Assembly: GCA_905221605.1 (NCBI GenBank)
Contig: CAJNDS010002190.1
Span: 1,297,288-1,361,287, forward strand
Length of the DNA: 64,000 bases
Direction of reading: 5' to 3'
DNA from: Symbiodinium natans
Taxonomy: Eukaryota > Sar > Dinophyceae > Suessiales > Symbiodiniaceae
Below the pieces are notes generated by a model. It was given only the letters and a program-made list of their open reading frames with translations, was not told where the DNA came from and made no database searches. Positions within the stretch are counted from its first letter, which is position 1, and each line of letters opens with the position of its first letter. Both the position numbers and the translations under genes were made by a program. Shown in pieces: positions 1 to 11,009 of this stretch.

Positions 1-600
1 ATTTACGGTGTTTTCTGGCTTTATTGCGGTGCCCGGGCCCTCCTGTGGCCCCGGGGGCAGGTCGCTGATGCTCATGATGCTGGCGCCTGTTGGGGGGGGG
101 GGGGGGGGTACCCCCCAAAACTTGAGGCATATAAGGTCTTTTTTCGCATGTTCGCCCAACGTTAAAAAGCAGAGTCGATGATGCGCGCCGGGTCACGCAT
201 CATGAGCCCTCCAGGGCGTTTGGCGGCCCTCCAAAAACGCAAAAACATGGTATTTACGATGTTTTCGGCACTTCCACGCATTCGCGTTTGGGACCCCGCT
301 CGGAGCCCCGGGGCTCCCCCCGGAGCCTCATGCAAGGAGACATGCCATTTTCAGGGCGGGTCGGCGGCACAGGCCGCGCCCGCATAAAGGCAAGCCTTTG
401 GGCTAGCCGTGCTCCGCACTGGACCATGACGGCCAGGGCCGGATTTAATGGCTACCGCCAATGCCGCCGACCCCGACAGGAGGCCATAGGGTTTAGGGCG
501 TAGGGCTTGGATTAGGCCCGCAACTCCCTAAGCCCTATAAACCCTAAACCCGCAACCCTACACCGCCGTGGCGGCGGAGATGATGGCGGAAGCGCCGGGC
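1..600. other. Non-genic leader, G-rich
   Basis: No convincing coding segment is visible. The stretch is GC-rich, has a G homopolymer near 91-108 and degenerate TTTAGGG/CCCTAAA units at about 488-555. The short open frames here lack coding-like composition. Confidence 0.5.
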
Positions 601-621
601 CGCCCAGTCAGGGTTTAGGTT

Positions 622-696
622 TAAGTTTCGAGCACACAGCACACACACACACAGACACACATATATACACACATACATAGACACACACACACACAC

Positions 697-744
<48 letters not shown>

Positions 745-746
745 CG
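622..746. repeat. Compound (CA)n-(TA)n-(GA)n microsatellite
   Basis: Alternating AC/CA units run into about 16 AT units and then AGAG. It accounts for the cysteine/valine and isoleucine/tyrosine repeats in the minus-strand frames, which are therefore not genes. Confidence 0.95.
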
Positions 747-789
747 GGCGATCGTGGGGTTAACAGCAAGGAAGCAGCGGCAGCGGGGC

Positions 790-1003
790 AGTGGGGGGGG
801 GGGTCGGGCAGGCGCCAAGTGAGGGCAAGTGTGTGGGCAGCGGGGAGGGCGGGGGCCGGGGAGGGCGGGCAGCGAGGGGCGGGGGGGGGGTGCACTGAGC
901 CCTTCAAACACTCTCCATTGCCAAGGCAGCGGAAGGGGGTGGGGGGGGGGAGCCCAAAACACTCCATTACGAGCAGCGGTGGTGCGGGGGGGGGGGGGGG
1001 GGT
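790..1003. repeat. G-tracts with a locally repeated CACTCCATT block
   Basis: Several G runs of 8-17 bases separate copies of a block containing ACACTCTCCATTGCC / ACACTCCATTACG / GCACTCCATTACC. This looks like a short local duplication separated by G homopolymers. It may form G-quadruplexes. Confidence 0.6.
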
Positions 1004-1170
1004 GCACTCCATTACCGGCCTTGGGGTACCCCAAACGGTATTGGGCCCATCATCGTGGGTGCTACCGACGTCCTGGCTGCAGGAGGCGGGCAAGCGACCT
1101 GGGTCGACTTTCGCCAGGGTGGACGGGCTTAAGCGCCGATTCTCCTCTGTAGGGGGGGCGGCCTCGGCCC

Positions 1171-1299
1171 TGAGTTTAGGGTTTAGGGTTTAGGATTTAG
1201 GGTTTAGGGTTTAGGGTTCGCCAGTGAAGTTGGCGCCTAGAGAATTTAGGGTTTAGGGTTTAGGGTTTAGGGTTTAGGTTTAGCGTTTAGGGTTTAGGG
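1171..1299. repeat. TTTAGGG telomere-like arrays
   Basis: Two short (TTTAGGG)n runs flank a small unique block (about 1219-1243). They are the nearest telomere-like units upstream of the first gene-like region. Confidence 0.9.
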
Positions 1300-1443
1300 A
1301 GAAAATCTTTTGTTGCTCCTGGCCCCAGCAAAGGGTTTCCCTAAACCCTTCATGAACCGATCGCAATTTTGTGATTGCTTATATAAATGCAGGTTCTGGT
1401 TCTGCAGTGAACTGCTGTCGCTTTCTCCCACCATCCCTGCGCA

Positions 1444-3993
1444 ATGGCTCCTTCCTGTGAGTCGATTCCCGTCATCGTCGTGTCAAAGGAGTGTTGATGG
1501 TGTCATGCTGTGGAGCAGCACTTAGATATCTGTTAAAAACTGCAAGGACCGTGCTACTCTGGATGAGTTCACATCCGGACGCCTTCTTCAGGACGACTTG
1601 AATTGGTCAATTAACGTGTGTGGATTATCCGATTATCCGTGATAGCTTTTCCGGCGAGTCTGTCTTGATTCAAGGTGTAGCTCGGTTGTCGACTGGCAGG
1701 AGTTTTTCCCGCAGAACATCAAGTATGTGGTGGTGCCGAAGTCCCAGGTGCATGATCGAATCTTTGTTTTCTCTGAAACTGCTCACTAGCTTGTCGCACA
1801 GCAATCTGGTCAAACAAAGTGAAATAATTATTGAACATTTTTGGGCTTTATGAAGATTATTTTGCTTGAACATGTGGTGTCTAAAGGTGAAGGTCTACAA
1901 ACGCTTCCTCGACAAGGCCGAGCTCGACTATTGTGTCGTTGCGGAGCCTACGCCTGGGCTGGCTGCTGCCGATGCCTACATCGGCCCGGAGGACTTAAGT
2001 CTTAAGCATTAAATGTAAGGATGAGTTATGAGTGACGGCAGCATATGGCCGTGAAGCAGTAGGTTTTATGATAGATCGACTTTATATGTTTGGAAAATGC
2101 ACTGAAATAAGCAAGCCTACTGGAAATCTTTCCGGTTGTCGATTGGACAGCATGAGGACTTTGAAGATTTGGGCAGCAAACATGAGTGTCCCTTCATCAT
2201 CAAAGCTGTTGATGACATTGTGGCTGTGAACCGCGCCTTTGTAGGCTGGCTCGTGATGTGGCTTACTTAGTGTTTGTTTATTGCGAGGCGTTGTCATGGC
2301 CCCTTGTGTGGAACTTGTTTGGCAAGTGCGAAGCCTGGTGACAAAAGCTATGCCAGATGTACCCCAAACGATCTACGTCGTGCCATTGAGGTCAGTTCAC
2401 TTTGGGGCTGTACTTGTTGCAGTTGAGTTCCATTCAACTCACACCAGCAATAAGAACGTGTCATTTGTGATACGAGGTCATGGTGGAGGGGCTATTCACG
2501 TATGGGGGTCATCTGGCTGGCTTCGTCAGCAGCAATCCCCTTAACTGCCGTCCGGAAGATGCAACTTGGTAGCGTGAATGTTCGGTCGCAAAGATATCTG
2601 AGTTTTTGGTCTTCCTCGACTTGCTGCAAAACCGACGTTTGCTGGTCCTTGAAATTTCCCTTTAGCCAGGCTTTCAAAACAAGCCTGGTGACTATCATGG
2701 ATTCACTTCAGGTGCGGCGTCATAGGAAGGATCTCTTCAGCAACTTCTGTGAAACCTTGCTAACTTGCTTTCCTCCAGGTGCGTCGGCGGACTAGAGAGT
2801 TGGCCTATCCCGAGGTACTCGCTTGCAAAAGCGAACCTCATCTGCAGCTTGCGTGTGTGTGTGTGTGTGTGTGTGTGGGTGTGTGGGTGTGTGTGTGTGT
2901 GTGGGTGTGTGTGTGTGTGTGCGCGCGTTGTGTCTCTAGCTGTGGTGCGCTAGTTGTTGTTCGATTTGGAGGATTGGATCCTGACCAGCTTGGCCTTCGC
3001 ATCGGCTGGGTTCACCATTCGGCATCTCGGCAATCACACAACTGCATAAAATTGTTGCGTGTAGTCTGGTATGGTAGCGCTGCTTCTCGGAACATGTCTG
3101 CTTTCGAGCTAACCTGGTGTTTGCAGCAGGTGTGAGTACATTGCTGTGGCGGCCCGGCACTATGGCCCGGGTGGTCACGGCGATGATGAGAGGAAGCGGC
3201 TGGCCAAAGAGGCTAAAGCCAACCGCGTGTTGGTAGATTGTTGGGGCGTCTCCTCAATCAAGGACAGGAATATGGGATTGAGTGATGCTATGTAATATAA
3301 TATATGGGCTTAGAGTTTATGTCAACATATGTTTTTTGTGATTGCTCCAGCAGGAGACGAATGGTCGCACTTCGATCAATTGGGAAAGGATCCCAGGCCG
3401 TATTTTGTACCACAGCTCCGGAAAGTTTATGCCCAGCGACCGAGTTCAGGCTCGGAGAAACTCGTTCGTACTCTTTGTTGCATCCATGATGGGACAAGCC
3501 AGCTGTGATTCGCTTGTCAGGAGGATCCCCTGGACACTGTGAAAGTCATAAAGAACAGTGATTCGGCTGCACGGAAGTTCAATCGCCTATACTTTCAGAG
3601 TCCAGCAAATTTCAAGTGTCGGATCGTGGTTCAAGCCAGGCAGCGCATCTGGTCATTCATGCTCTGTCTTTGTGTGTGTGTGTGTCTTTGTGTGAGTGTG
3701 TGTGTGTGTGAACTTGGCGTCGTTGTTTTAGGTTACGCGCAAATCTTTCAATTGGAGGCTGGGTGTTGTATGCAGAGCAGCTGTGTTGATAGGTCGCGGC
3801 GGCAGCAATTAGTCTCTCTGTTGCGTTGCGTTTGAGCTAGTGTTGCAATATTGTTGCAGGACACTGTGAGGGCTTCTGACGTTGCCAAAAAGCTGAATCG
3901 GCTGACATTTGTGGAGTGATGTTGACCAGAGTATTCGCAGGTGGGCATCGCACTGCGGAAGCTGAACTTCAAGCAGGACTGGTTCATGGCAAG
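1444..3993 (+). CDS. Multi-exon gene of unknown function (exon-by-exon reading)
   Basis: No single long frame exists, but a chain of short coding-like segments bounded by AG and GT is visible: 1444-1490 (starts MAPSCESIPVIVVSKE), 1547-1604 (DRATLDEFTSGRLLQDD), 1682-1780 (DWQEFFPQNIKYVVVPKSQ), 1887-1995 (KVYKRFLDKAELDYCVVAEP), 2151-2240 (HEDFEDLGSKHECPFIIKAV, donor GTAGGC), about 2280-2390 (contains CxxC and KSYARCTPNDLRRAIE, donor GTCAGT), 2424-2469, 2779-2814 (VRRRTRELAYPE, donor GTACTC), 3130-3232 (YIAVAARHYGPGGHGDDERK), 3351-3507 (GDEWSHFDQLGKDPRPYFV), 3521-3635 (EDPLDTVKVIKNSDSAARKF), 3860-3917 and 3941-3993 (VGIALRKLNFKQDWFMA, donor GTTTCA). Most acceptors are pyrimidine-rich and end in CAG. 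I do not recognise the protein. Some boundaries are uncertain, phases were not all reconciled, and it could be a decayed copy. The intervening introns hold TG microsatellites but almost no TTTAGGG, unlike the rest of the window. Confidence 0.5.
2849..2931. repeat. (TG)n microsatellite
   Basis: Nearly pure TG/GTGG units lie in what would be an intron between the exon-like segments 2779-2814 and 3130-3232. Confidence 0.95.
3669..3712. repeat. (TG)n microsatellite
   Basis: Interrupted TG repeat in the presumed intron between the paralogous exon-like segments at 3521 and 3860. Confidence 0.9.
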
Positions 3994-3999
3994 GTTTCA

Positions 4000-4970
4000 T
4001 GGCTTCTGCTCTGGGGTATGCATGCTCTTTCGAACAGCGCAACGTCGACCCGTGCAGGAGCGTGACGCGGACGGCCGGCACGTCTGAAAGCGCCGCGCGG
4101 CCTGAAGCGGAAGGCGAACTGAGTTTCTTTGTTTTAATTACTTTATCTTCCAGCATCCGTGGCTGTGGGGCTGGAGCCGGACTGCACGTACCTTTCTTCT
4201 TGTCGGTCACGCTGAAGCTGAAAATGAATGCTCGGGCAGTCTCAGGCAATTCGGGAATACGGGCTTGCATAAAGATAAGAAAAAACAATGAATCTAACCT
4301 AAACCTTAAAACAATTGTTGCTGAATGAAAAAGAAGAGAAACCTATGGGTGTTTTGGTATTTCACAAGTTTTCACTATACCTGGCAAGAAAATGTGCTTG
4401 TGTGCTTTTGCTATTTTCAATGGTTTTCAATGAGAAATTTAGGAAGGGTTTAGGGTTTAGGCTTCATAGAAATTGTTAAGGGTTTGAGTGCCAAAAAGTT
4501 TTGACCGAAAGTTTTGGCACAATTTTGACCGAAAGTTTTGACCGAGTTTTGACCGAGTACATTTTTTGAATCTCGTTTCTGAAATTGATGAGCGGTCCGG
4601 TCGCGGAGCGGGGGTGGAGGGGGGGAAGGGATATACTAGTAAACACTAGTAAAATTCTATAGGGTATTTAGGGTTTAAGGCATTTAGAGTTTAGGGTATT
4701 TAGGACTTAGGGTATTTAGGGTTTAGGGTATTCGAGTTTAAATTGAACTAAACAACATGCTGGGGGCTTGAGGGGCCCTGGGGGGGCTTAAAGGTGCTAT
4801 GCTGGTAGCGGTGAACACAGGTGAACATAAGTGGCTCATCATGCATCTGCGTCCAAATGTTAGAGCAGACACTATTTAATTTACTTAAACCTCATGGTGT
4901 TCAAAAAACACAATTCACTTTAACCACCAAATTGTTATAAATTCTCAATTTACTTAAGCCTCCTTACTTG
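4000..4970. other. Non-coding, AT-richer stretch
   Basis: No supported gene. It contains repeated GTTTTGACCGA units (about 4497-4557), degenerate TTTAGGG units (4446-4460 and 4655-4735) and a G-tract at about 4616-4628. A frame at 3999-4328 is open but its composition is not convincing. Confidence 0.45.
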
Positions 4971-4971
4971 C

Positions 4972-5141
4972 TAAGGCATTTTGTTTGCTCTGATAATTTT
5001 GAGAAATAATTTGATGCATGATGAAGGCATTTTGTCCGCCTTAAAATGTTGACAAGGATGCATGAAGAAATAAATTGAAGGCATTTTGTCTGCTCTGATA
5101 ATTTCGATAAAATAATTCGACAAGAATGGATGATGAAGGCA
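4972..5141. repeat. Tandem repeat of about 55-60 bp, three copies
   Basis: Each unit starts AAGGCATTTTGT, continues into (C/T)TGATAATTTTGA-like sequence and ends GATGCATGA or GGATGATG. Three diverged copies are followed by a fourth start (AAGGCACGCACG). The unit is unrelated to TTTAGGG. Confidence 0.8.
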
Positions 5142-5223
5142 CGCACGATGTATAATGCAAGCTCAATTTATAGGCTCTTGAGGGTTTAGGGTTTAGGCTT
5201 TATAGAAATTGTATAGGGTTTGT

Positions 5224-5283
5224 GTCCGGGGTTTTGACCGAGTTTTGACGGGGTTTTGACCGAGTTTTGACCGGTTTTTGCTT
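5224..5283. repeat. GTTTTGACCGA short repeat
   Basis: Four or five units of GTTTTGACC(G/C)(A/G)G. The same unit occurs at 4497-4557, so the block is dispersed. Confidence 0.8.
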
Positions 5284-5601
5284 TTGCTTTTGATTGAAAT
5301 TGTGATGGCTTGCCAGGCTCAGTGGGGGGGGGTGCGGGAAGGGTGGGGGGGGGGGGGGGGGGCGGGGGCAGCAAGGGCAGCGAAGGGGGGGCAGACAACG
5401 CCCCCCCCACCCAAACACGCTGCAACCCTAACACGTAGGGTTGGCTAAGTTGTAGGGTTCCAGATTTAGGGTCTTGGGTTCAGCAAGTTCCGGAAACTCC
5501 AACAAAAACATTTTTGCCGACACAAATGCCAAAAAACATACCCAGAAATAGACCTTCATCAAGACTTAGGGTTTAGGGGTATTCGGGGTTTAGGTTGTCG
5601 G

Positions 5602-5703
5602 GTTGTAGGGTTTAGGGTTTAGGGTTTAGGGTTGTAGGGTTTAGGGTTTAGGGTTTAGGGTTTAGGGCTAGGGTTTAGGGTTTAGGGTTTAGGGTTTAGG
5701 GCT
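5602..5703 (+). repeat. (TTTAGGG)n array
   Basis: About a dozen nearly perfect units with GGGTTGTAGGG interruptions, directly upstream of the exon-like island at 5717. Confidence 0.95.
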
Positions 5704-5716
5704 TGAAACAGCCCAG

Positions 5717-5810
5717 GGTTCGGAGAAGCCGAGGCTGCGCAGCTTGCTGGCCGAGCGCATGGCGGACGCGCGAGCTGCGGAGAGAGGCTTCGCGGGGATG
5801 AATGCACTCC
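5717..5810 (+). CDS. Exon-like island, unknown protein
   Basis: After the AG of CAGCCCAG one frame reads about 30 residues including RLRSLLAERMADARAAERGF, then hits a stop inside degenerate TTTAGG repeat. The composition is helix-forming and GC-rich, unlike the flanking repeats. The 3' end is uncertain. No homologue recognised. Confidence 0.4.
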
Positions 5811-6004
5811 AAAAATCCCCGACTTTTAGGTAGGGCTCAGGGTTTAGGGTTTAGGGTTTAGGGTTTAGTGTTCAGGGTTCAGGGTTCAGGGTTTAGGGTT
5901 TAGGGTTTAGGGTTTCTAAGGTTTAGGGCTTAGAGCTTAGGGTTTGGCTAATCTCCATATTAAGGGACCCAAACCCGTAGACCCTAAACCCTAAACCCCA
6001 TATT

Positions 6005-6150
6005 TGAGGGACCATGCAACTATAGACCATAAACCCCTAAACCGTAAAGCCCCGTCTTGGGGGACCATGCAACTATAGACCTTAAACCCCTAGACCCTAA
6101 ACCCCCATGTTAAGGGACCATGCAGCTATAGACCCTAAACCCCTACACCC
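6005..6150. repeat. Tandem block containing GGGACCATGCA(A/G)CTATAGACC
   Basis: Three copies of a unit of about 55-60 bp, each combining GGGACCATGCA(A/G)CTATAGACC with a CCCTAAACCCC segment. Telomere-like units have been amplified together with a unique spacer. Confidence 0.8.
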
Positions 6151-6279
6151 GCAACGCTAAACCATAGACCCTAAACCCCAAACCCCAAACCCTAAACCCC
6201 AAACCCTAAACCCCAAACCCTAAACCCCAAACCCTAAACCCTAAACCCTAACCCTGAACCCTGCACCCTAAGACAACAG

Positions 6280-6358
6280 GCTTCGACAAGCATCCGGACT
6301 ATGACACCTGGTCGCGCCAGGGCCTGCTACTCAAGGCGTGGGCTCGTGGGAGCTCGAG
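6280..6358 (+). CDS. Exon-like island ending at a GTTTAGGG donor
   Basis: The acceptor AAGACAACAG is followed by an open segment reading GFDKHPDYDTWSRQGLLLKA and then WARGSS. It ends at AG|GTTTAGGG, so the first base of the telomere-like array (6359) is the first base of the putative intron. The amino-acid content is protein-like. Family not recognised. Confidence 0.5.
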
Positions 6359-7032
6359 GTTTAGGGTTTAGGGTTTAGGGTTTAGGGTTTCGGGTTTAGC
6401 TGAGTGTCTACCTACGAGTCCAAGGGGCTTCAAAGCGAGGATGGACCCCTAGAAGGGGGCCTTAGTCTTATTCCCGTATATAACCCCGGTGTATATGTGT
6501 ACATATATATATATATATGTATTATGCATTTGTATATAGAAACACCTTATATAGTCCGTTTATACCTAAGTAGCCCCTGAATACTCCCAAAGGTCTCTTA
6601 CAAGGGTCCCTCCGTTAGTTACCTGATACCATGTGAGATGAATATTTTCATCGCCCAACACTGAACTCAAAACCCTCAGCCCCAAAATTCCCTAGCACTG
6701 CCCACAACCCTTACGCCCGAAAGAGCCGACACTCAAGTCGACCTTAGACCATGACACAGCCTTCGAATTTCGATGCCAGGTAATCCCAAACCCCTCAAAA
6801 AACACCCTGCGCTTTACAAGTGCTTAAGCAGGAGTGGGGACAGAGCCTGCGCTGCAATAGGGGTATATGATATGGTATTTACATGAACCACTCATGCTCT
6901 CGTACTTGGACACCAGTAAGGGCCTTGACTTGGGAATTTGGGTTGAACCCTAAACCCTAAACCCTAACTAAACCCTATAACCACCCTATAAACACCCTAC
7001 AAACACCCTATAAACACCCTATAAACACCCTA

Positions 7033-7101
7033 AACCCTAAACCCTAAGCCCTAAACCCTAAACCCTAAACCCTAAACCCTAAACCCTAAACCCTAAACCC
7101 T
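7033..7101 (-). repeat. (CCCTAAA)n array
   Basis: Nearly perfect units ending directly at TTGACAG, the acceptor of the next exon-like island. Confidence 0.95.
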
Positions 7102-7107
7102 TGACAG

Positions 7108-7183
7108 GACTTGGACGATCCAAAGCTGGGAGGAGAGAAGGCAGCAGTGCTTTTTCCGTTGGTACATGCTGCGTGGGCTCTGG
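7108..7183 (+). CDS. Exon-like island with canonical AG and GTAAGG ends
   Basis: Bounded by TTGACAG on the left and GTAAGG on the right. The open segment reads DLDDPKLGGEKAAVLFPLVH and then AAWALG. It sits between a CCCTAAA array and a TTTAGGG array, so both flanking introns would be telomere-repeat rich. Protein not recognised. Confidence 0.55.
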
Positions 7184-7212
7184 GTAAGGCCTTGGGATAT
7201 TGTCCCTTATTT

Positions 7213-7313
7213 GGGTTTAGGGTTTAGGGTTTAGGGTTCAGGGTTTAGGTTTAGGGTTTAGGGTTTAGGGTTTAGGGTTTAGGGTTTAGGGTTTAGGGTT
7301 TAGGGTTTTGGGA
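7213..7313 (+). repeat. (TTTAGGG)n array
   Basis: About fourteen units with few interruptions, inside the putative intron 7184-7820. Confidence 0.95.
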
Positions 7314-7494
7314 CTATGCTCACGAAGAGTTGCTCAGAAGGCCTAAAGGGCCAAACTACAGACGGACCGGGACTCTACATAGTCGTCGCCAAGCCGTATG
7401 GGGAGTAGGGTCTCTTTTGGGGGGTCCTTTGTATCAGGTGCCGCACTATGTAGGGACCCAAAAAGGGAACCAACCCTGAACCCTGAACTCAAAC

Positions 7495-7800
7495 CCCATA
7501 AACCCTAAACCCTGTAAACCCTATAAACCCTATAAACCCCATAAACCCTATAAACCCTATAAACCTATAAACCCTATAAACCCTATAAACCCTATAAACC
7601 CCATAAACCCCATAAACCCTATAAACCCTATAAACCCTATAAACCCTATAAAACCTATAAACCCTATAAACCCCATAAACCCTATAAACCCCATAAACCC
7701 TATAAACCCTATAAACCCCATAAACCCTATAAACCCTACAAACCCTACAAACCCTAAACCCTAAACCCCAAACCCCAAACCCTAAACCCTAAACCCTAAA
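7495..7800 (-). repeat. (CCCTATAAA)n nonamer array
   Basis: Roughly thirty units of the 9-mer CCCTATAAA, some as CCCCATAAA or CCCTACAAA, decaying into CCCTAAA at the right end. It is a lengthened telomere-like unit amplified on its own, within the same putative intron. Confidence 0.95.
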
Positions 7801-7820
7801 CTACTTTGATGTCTCACCAG

Positions 7821-7883
7821 GGTGTGCAGCAGTTGCTTCGCATGGCCTCCGGCGAGGACTGCCAGCTGCCAGGGCCGGCCAGG
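7821..7883 (+). CDS. Exon-like island, 21 codons
   Basis: After the acceptor GTCTCACCAG the segment reads GVQQLLRMASGEDCQLPGPA and R, ending in phase at a GTGGCG donor. It could continue the same gene as 7108-7183. Family unknown. Confidence 0.45.
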
Positions 7884-8103
7884 GTGGCGGTTCAGCCCGC
7901 AACCCGATAAACTCTAGGTTTAGGGTTCAGGGTTTAGGGTTTAGGGTTTAGGGTTTAGGCTTTATAACACTATAACCCTACAACCCCAAAAACCTATCAC
8001 CCTAAACACTAAGCACTTAACCCTAGAACCCTCTAAACCTATAGACCTAAACCCTACATGAACTGGGAGGGGCTGTCTACAGCCGGAAGCTTGGAAGATG
8101 TGA

Positions 8104-8165
8104 CGGTTTAGGGTTTAGGGTTTAGGGTTTAGGGTTTAGGGTTTAGGGTTTAGGATTTAGGGTTA
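8104..8165 (+). repeat. (TTTAGGG)n array
   Basis: Seven or eight perfect units. Further short arrays follow at 8247-8330 and 8621-8717. The blocks between them show no coding segment. Confidence 0.9.
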
Positions 8166-9105
8166 GGGGCCGGATGTTGAGAAAGGGGGCTGAAGGTATT
8201 GGGATCCACTTACTACGCGCTGACATACTGTGTTTGACATTTGCGAGGTTTAGGGTTTGGGGTTTAGGGTTTAGGGTTTAGGGTTTATGGTTTAGGGTTT
8301 ACGGCTTACGGTTTAGGGTTTAGGGTGTGTTTGGGAAGATCTCAGGGCTTCGGGTTGGGGTTTAGGGTTTAGCCCTTTGGGAATATATTTACAGATAGTT
8401 ACCCTTATTATTGGGCTTAGGACTATGAAAATCAGGGACATCTTGTCAGAGGGTTTTCAAAGGGCCAACCTGTTTTTTGGATTCAGGCTTGAATGTTTAT
8501 GGCGTGTCTTACGGGGTTCTTTGACCCTCAGCACAGGAAAAGTCCAGTTCGAAAGCAAATGAACCTCCCCAAGCCCAACAAAGACTGAAAGGTTGCACCT
8601 GTGGATAACGGAGCGGCTACTTAGGGTTTAGGGTTTGGGTTTAGGGTTTAGGGCTTAGGGCTTAGGGCTTAGGGTTTAGGGTTTAGGGTTTAGGGTTTAG
8701 GGTTTAGGGTTGAGGGTAACGAAATTAGAAACAGAAGCCCCCTCGCTCACAACATCAAAAGCTTCAACCTAAGAGCCCTTCGGAGGCCTCACCAAATTTC
8801 TCAAAGCCCTAAACCCCCCACCCTTCTCCCCCCTTCTACACCCTAAGCAATACACCCTGAACCCTAAACCCTAAGCCCTAAACCCTAAGCCCCAAACCCT
8901 AAACCCTAAGCCCCTGTCTAGCCCTAAACCCTAAACCCTAAACCCTCAGGCCAAGTAGGCCCTCTATCCCTTCAGGAGTCCGAGGGAATACCCGAGTTGC
9001 CTCTTCGGTGGCAGGCGCGGTACCTTGGGACGCAGCAAGAGTTTTGAGGGTTTGGGGTTGGGCTTCCGGACCGACACCCGCAAGCCTCGAAGGGTTTAGG
9101 GTTTA

Positions 9106-9216
9106 GGGTACATAGGGTACATAGGGTACATAGGGTACATAGGGTACATAGGGTACATAGGGTACATAGGGTACATAGGGTACATAGGGTACATAGGGTA
9201 CATAGGGTACATAGGG
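9106..9216. repeat. (GGGTACATA)n nonamer array
   Basis: About twelve perfect head-to-tail copies of GGGTACATA, entered from and left into TTTAGGG units. The perfect identity of the copies suggests recent expansion. Confidence 0.97.
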
Positions 9217-9254
9217 TTTAGGGTTCCCTAAACCCTTAGCCCACATCACCTCAG

Positions 9255-9474
9255 GGCTCAATCAATCCCCTTCGTCTGATGATCGAAAGCCAAATTATCG
9301 GCGACAAAGCTGGGGAAGGTCCTCTACGGGTTGGCGTCTGACTTATGGCAACGAAGCCAGAATTGCCGCGACGCAGAGTGACACCTTCACCGAGACTGCA
9401 CCCACAACGCTGTACAAGAGGAAGTCATCCCTGAGGGCCTTTTTCAACAGGAAATCTTGTGGAGATTGCAGAGA
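9255..9474 (+). CDS. Longest single exon-like island of the left mosaic (about 72 codons)
   Basis: The acceptor CACATCACCTCAG precedes an uninterrupted frame. It reads LNQSPSSDDRKPNYRRQSWG, later GWRLTYGNEARIAATQSDTF and KRKSSLRAFFNRKSCGDCRE. It ends where GGGTTTAGGG starts, so the donor would again be GTTTAG. Rich in Ser, Arg and Thr, hydrophilic, no recognised domain. The minus-strand frame over the same interval is a shadow carrying repeat-derived residues. Confidence 0.5.
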
Positions 9475-9888
9475 GGGTTTAGGGTTTGGGATAAGGGTCT
9501 GAGGGTTTACGAATGAATTAGGGTTTAGGGCCCAGGGTTCCGGATTCACCGTGAGAGCGGCCACCGATCAGAGTTGCGCGCAATGTGCTGGAGGGATCTT
9601 CGCCGCGCGATGCCTTAGTGACTGGCCCACTTTGGGGTGCAGGGCGTCGTGTTTAGGCTGCGGGGTCTGCCTGGTTGTCCCGCCCATCTGAGTACCCATA
9701 GCACGTATCCACACACTCTGGCGCATCTAGTTTGCAGTATCGGCGGGGCTTACAGAAGGTATCAGGGACGAAGCGCACCCTAAACCCGAAAGCCCCCCTT
9801 TCGGGGGAGAGGGGTGGACTCCGAGTAGTAATCCCACGGCCTTTGGGGGGTTGGTTGCTTGGGTAGTACTTAACCTTAAACCCTTAAA

Positions 9889-10042
9889 CCCCTAAACCCT
9901 ACACCCTAAAGACCCTAAACCCTAAACCCCCTATAAGCCCTGGTGAAGTCCGCATGAGGGGCTGACCCCTAAACCCTACACCCTAAAGACCCTAAACCCT
10001 AAACCCCCTATAAGCCCTGGTGAAGTCCGCATGAGGGGCTGA
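9889..10042. repeat. Perfect 77-bp tandem duplication
   Basis: Positions 9889-9965 and 9966-10042 are the same 77-bp unit, which combines CCCTAAA-type sequence with CCTGGTGAAGTCCGCATGAG. I saw no difference between the copies, so the duplication is recent (or an assembly artefact). Confidence 0.9.
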
Positions 10043-10389
10043 TATGCTTCAAGATCTGTGGGAAAGATGTAGGCCAGACGTCGGTCCAGCCCCTTCGAAG
10101 AATTTGTTGCAAAAGATGGAGTTCTGAACCCTGAAACTAAAGGCTAGAACCTGTACGCATCGGTTTAGGATTTAGGGCTTAAGAGTTTAAATTTAAGGCT
10201 TGGGATTTAGACTTTCGGGCTCAGAGCTGTCCCAGGCCTAAGCCCTAAGGCCCTAAACCCTGAACTCTAAACCCTAAACCCCAAACCCTAAACCCTAAAC
10301 TATTTGGGGTCAGATACACGACCCTAAGCCCGAAATCCTACATCCCCGTGTAAGTAGATCATGGACCATGATGAGCCGTTCGAGTCCAC

Positions 10390-10504
10390 CTAGAGTAGGC
10401 CCTTATTTTCTTTTTGAGGGCTGGGGTTCCCTCATAATTTCCTTAAAACAACCTTTTTATTCCTAGGTTACTTCTGGGTCTAGCCACCCTGGTCTAGCCA
10501 CCCA
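10390..10504. mobile_element. MITE-like palindrome, family G
   Basis: Left end (A)GAGTAGGCCC and right end GGTTACTTCTGGGTCTAG are inverted, separated by T-rich sequence with AGGGTTGGGGTTCCCT-like core. Other copies lie at 17685-17784 and 59716-59831. Confidence 0.6.
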
Positions 10505-10556
10505 GGGAAAGGGTTCAGCTTTCAAACAGCTTAGTAGGTAAAATGGCACCCTACGA

Positions 10557-10690
10557 ACCCATGCACCTAAACCGTGAATACTTGGGCCTTTAGGTACACA
10601 CAAGTACTTCCTGACTTTTTTTAGGTACACACAAGTACTTCCTGACTTTGGGGGCCCAAGTCTAAAAGAATGAGGTACATGGACCCTTAG
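10557..10690. mobile_element. MITE-like palindrome, family D, with an internal duplication
   Basis: Ends match the GGGTCCATGTACCTCA / TGAGGTACATGGACCC inverted pair of this family. Internally, a segment of about 34 bp containing TTAGGTACACACAAGTACTT is present twice in tandem. Confidence 0.6.
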
Positions 10691-11009
10691 GGGCAGGCCG
10701 CTCCCCTGCCACTTCAGCCTAAACTTCCGTACCCCAAAGCCCCTCTCACCCATGAGTCTGCCCTCTCCGAGATGCAGATTGAGGGTTTAGGGTTGAGGGT
10801 GCACTTCCTCTTACAAAAGGAAGTTCCTGAAATCAGCTTGGGTTCCATATGCAGTTAGGGCTTGGGATGTCGGGCTGCTGAAAATTCGTCTTTTCAGTCC
10901 ATGCGGGATCTAAGGAATGTCACTGTCCAGGACCCGCAATGCTATGGGCTATTGGTTCAGGAACACCGGTTCAGGGTCTCAGGCTCAGGGTACAGGTTGT
11001 AGATGCGCA

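Noticed and set aside
608-1193. Overlapping ORFs on both strands over 608-1193
   Set aside because: Arise from microsatellites and G/C homopolymers. Proline and glycine runs mark composition artefacts.
1171-1300. Possible chromosome end
   Set aside because: TTTAGGG units are short, interrupted and followed by gene-like sequence. Orientation flips many times across the window, so no true telomere is present.
2492-2698. Minus-strand ORF within the first gene region
   Set aside because: Plus-strand segments with AG/GT boundaries explain the coding signal better.
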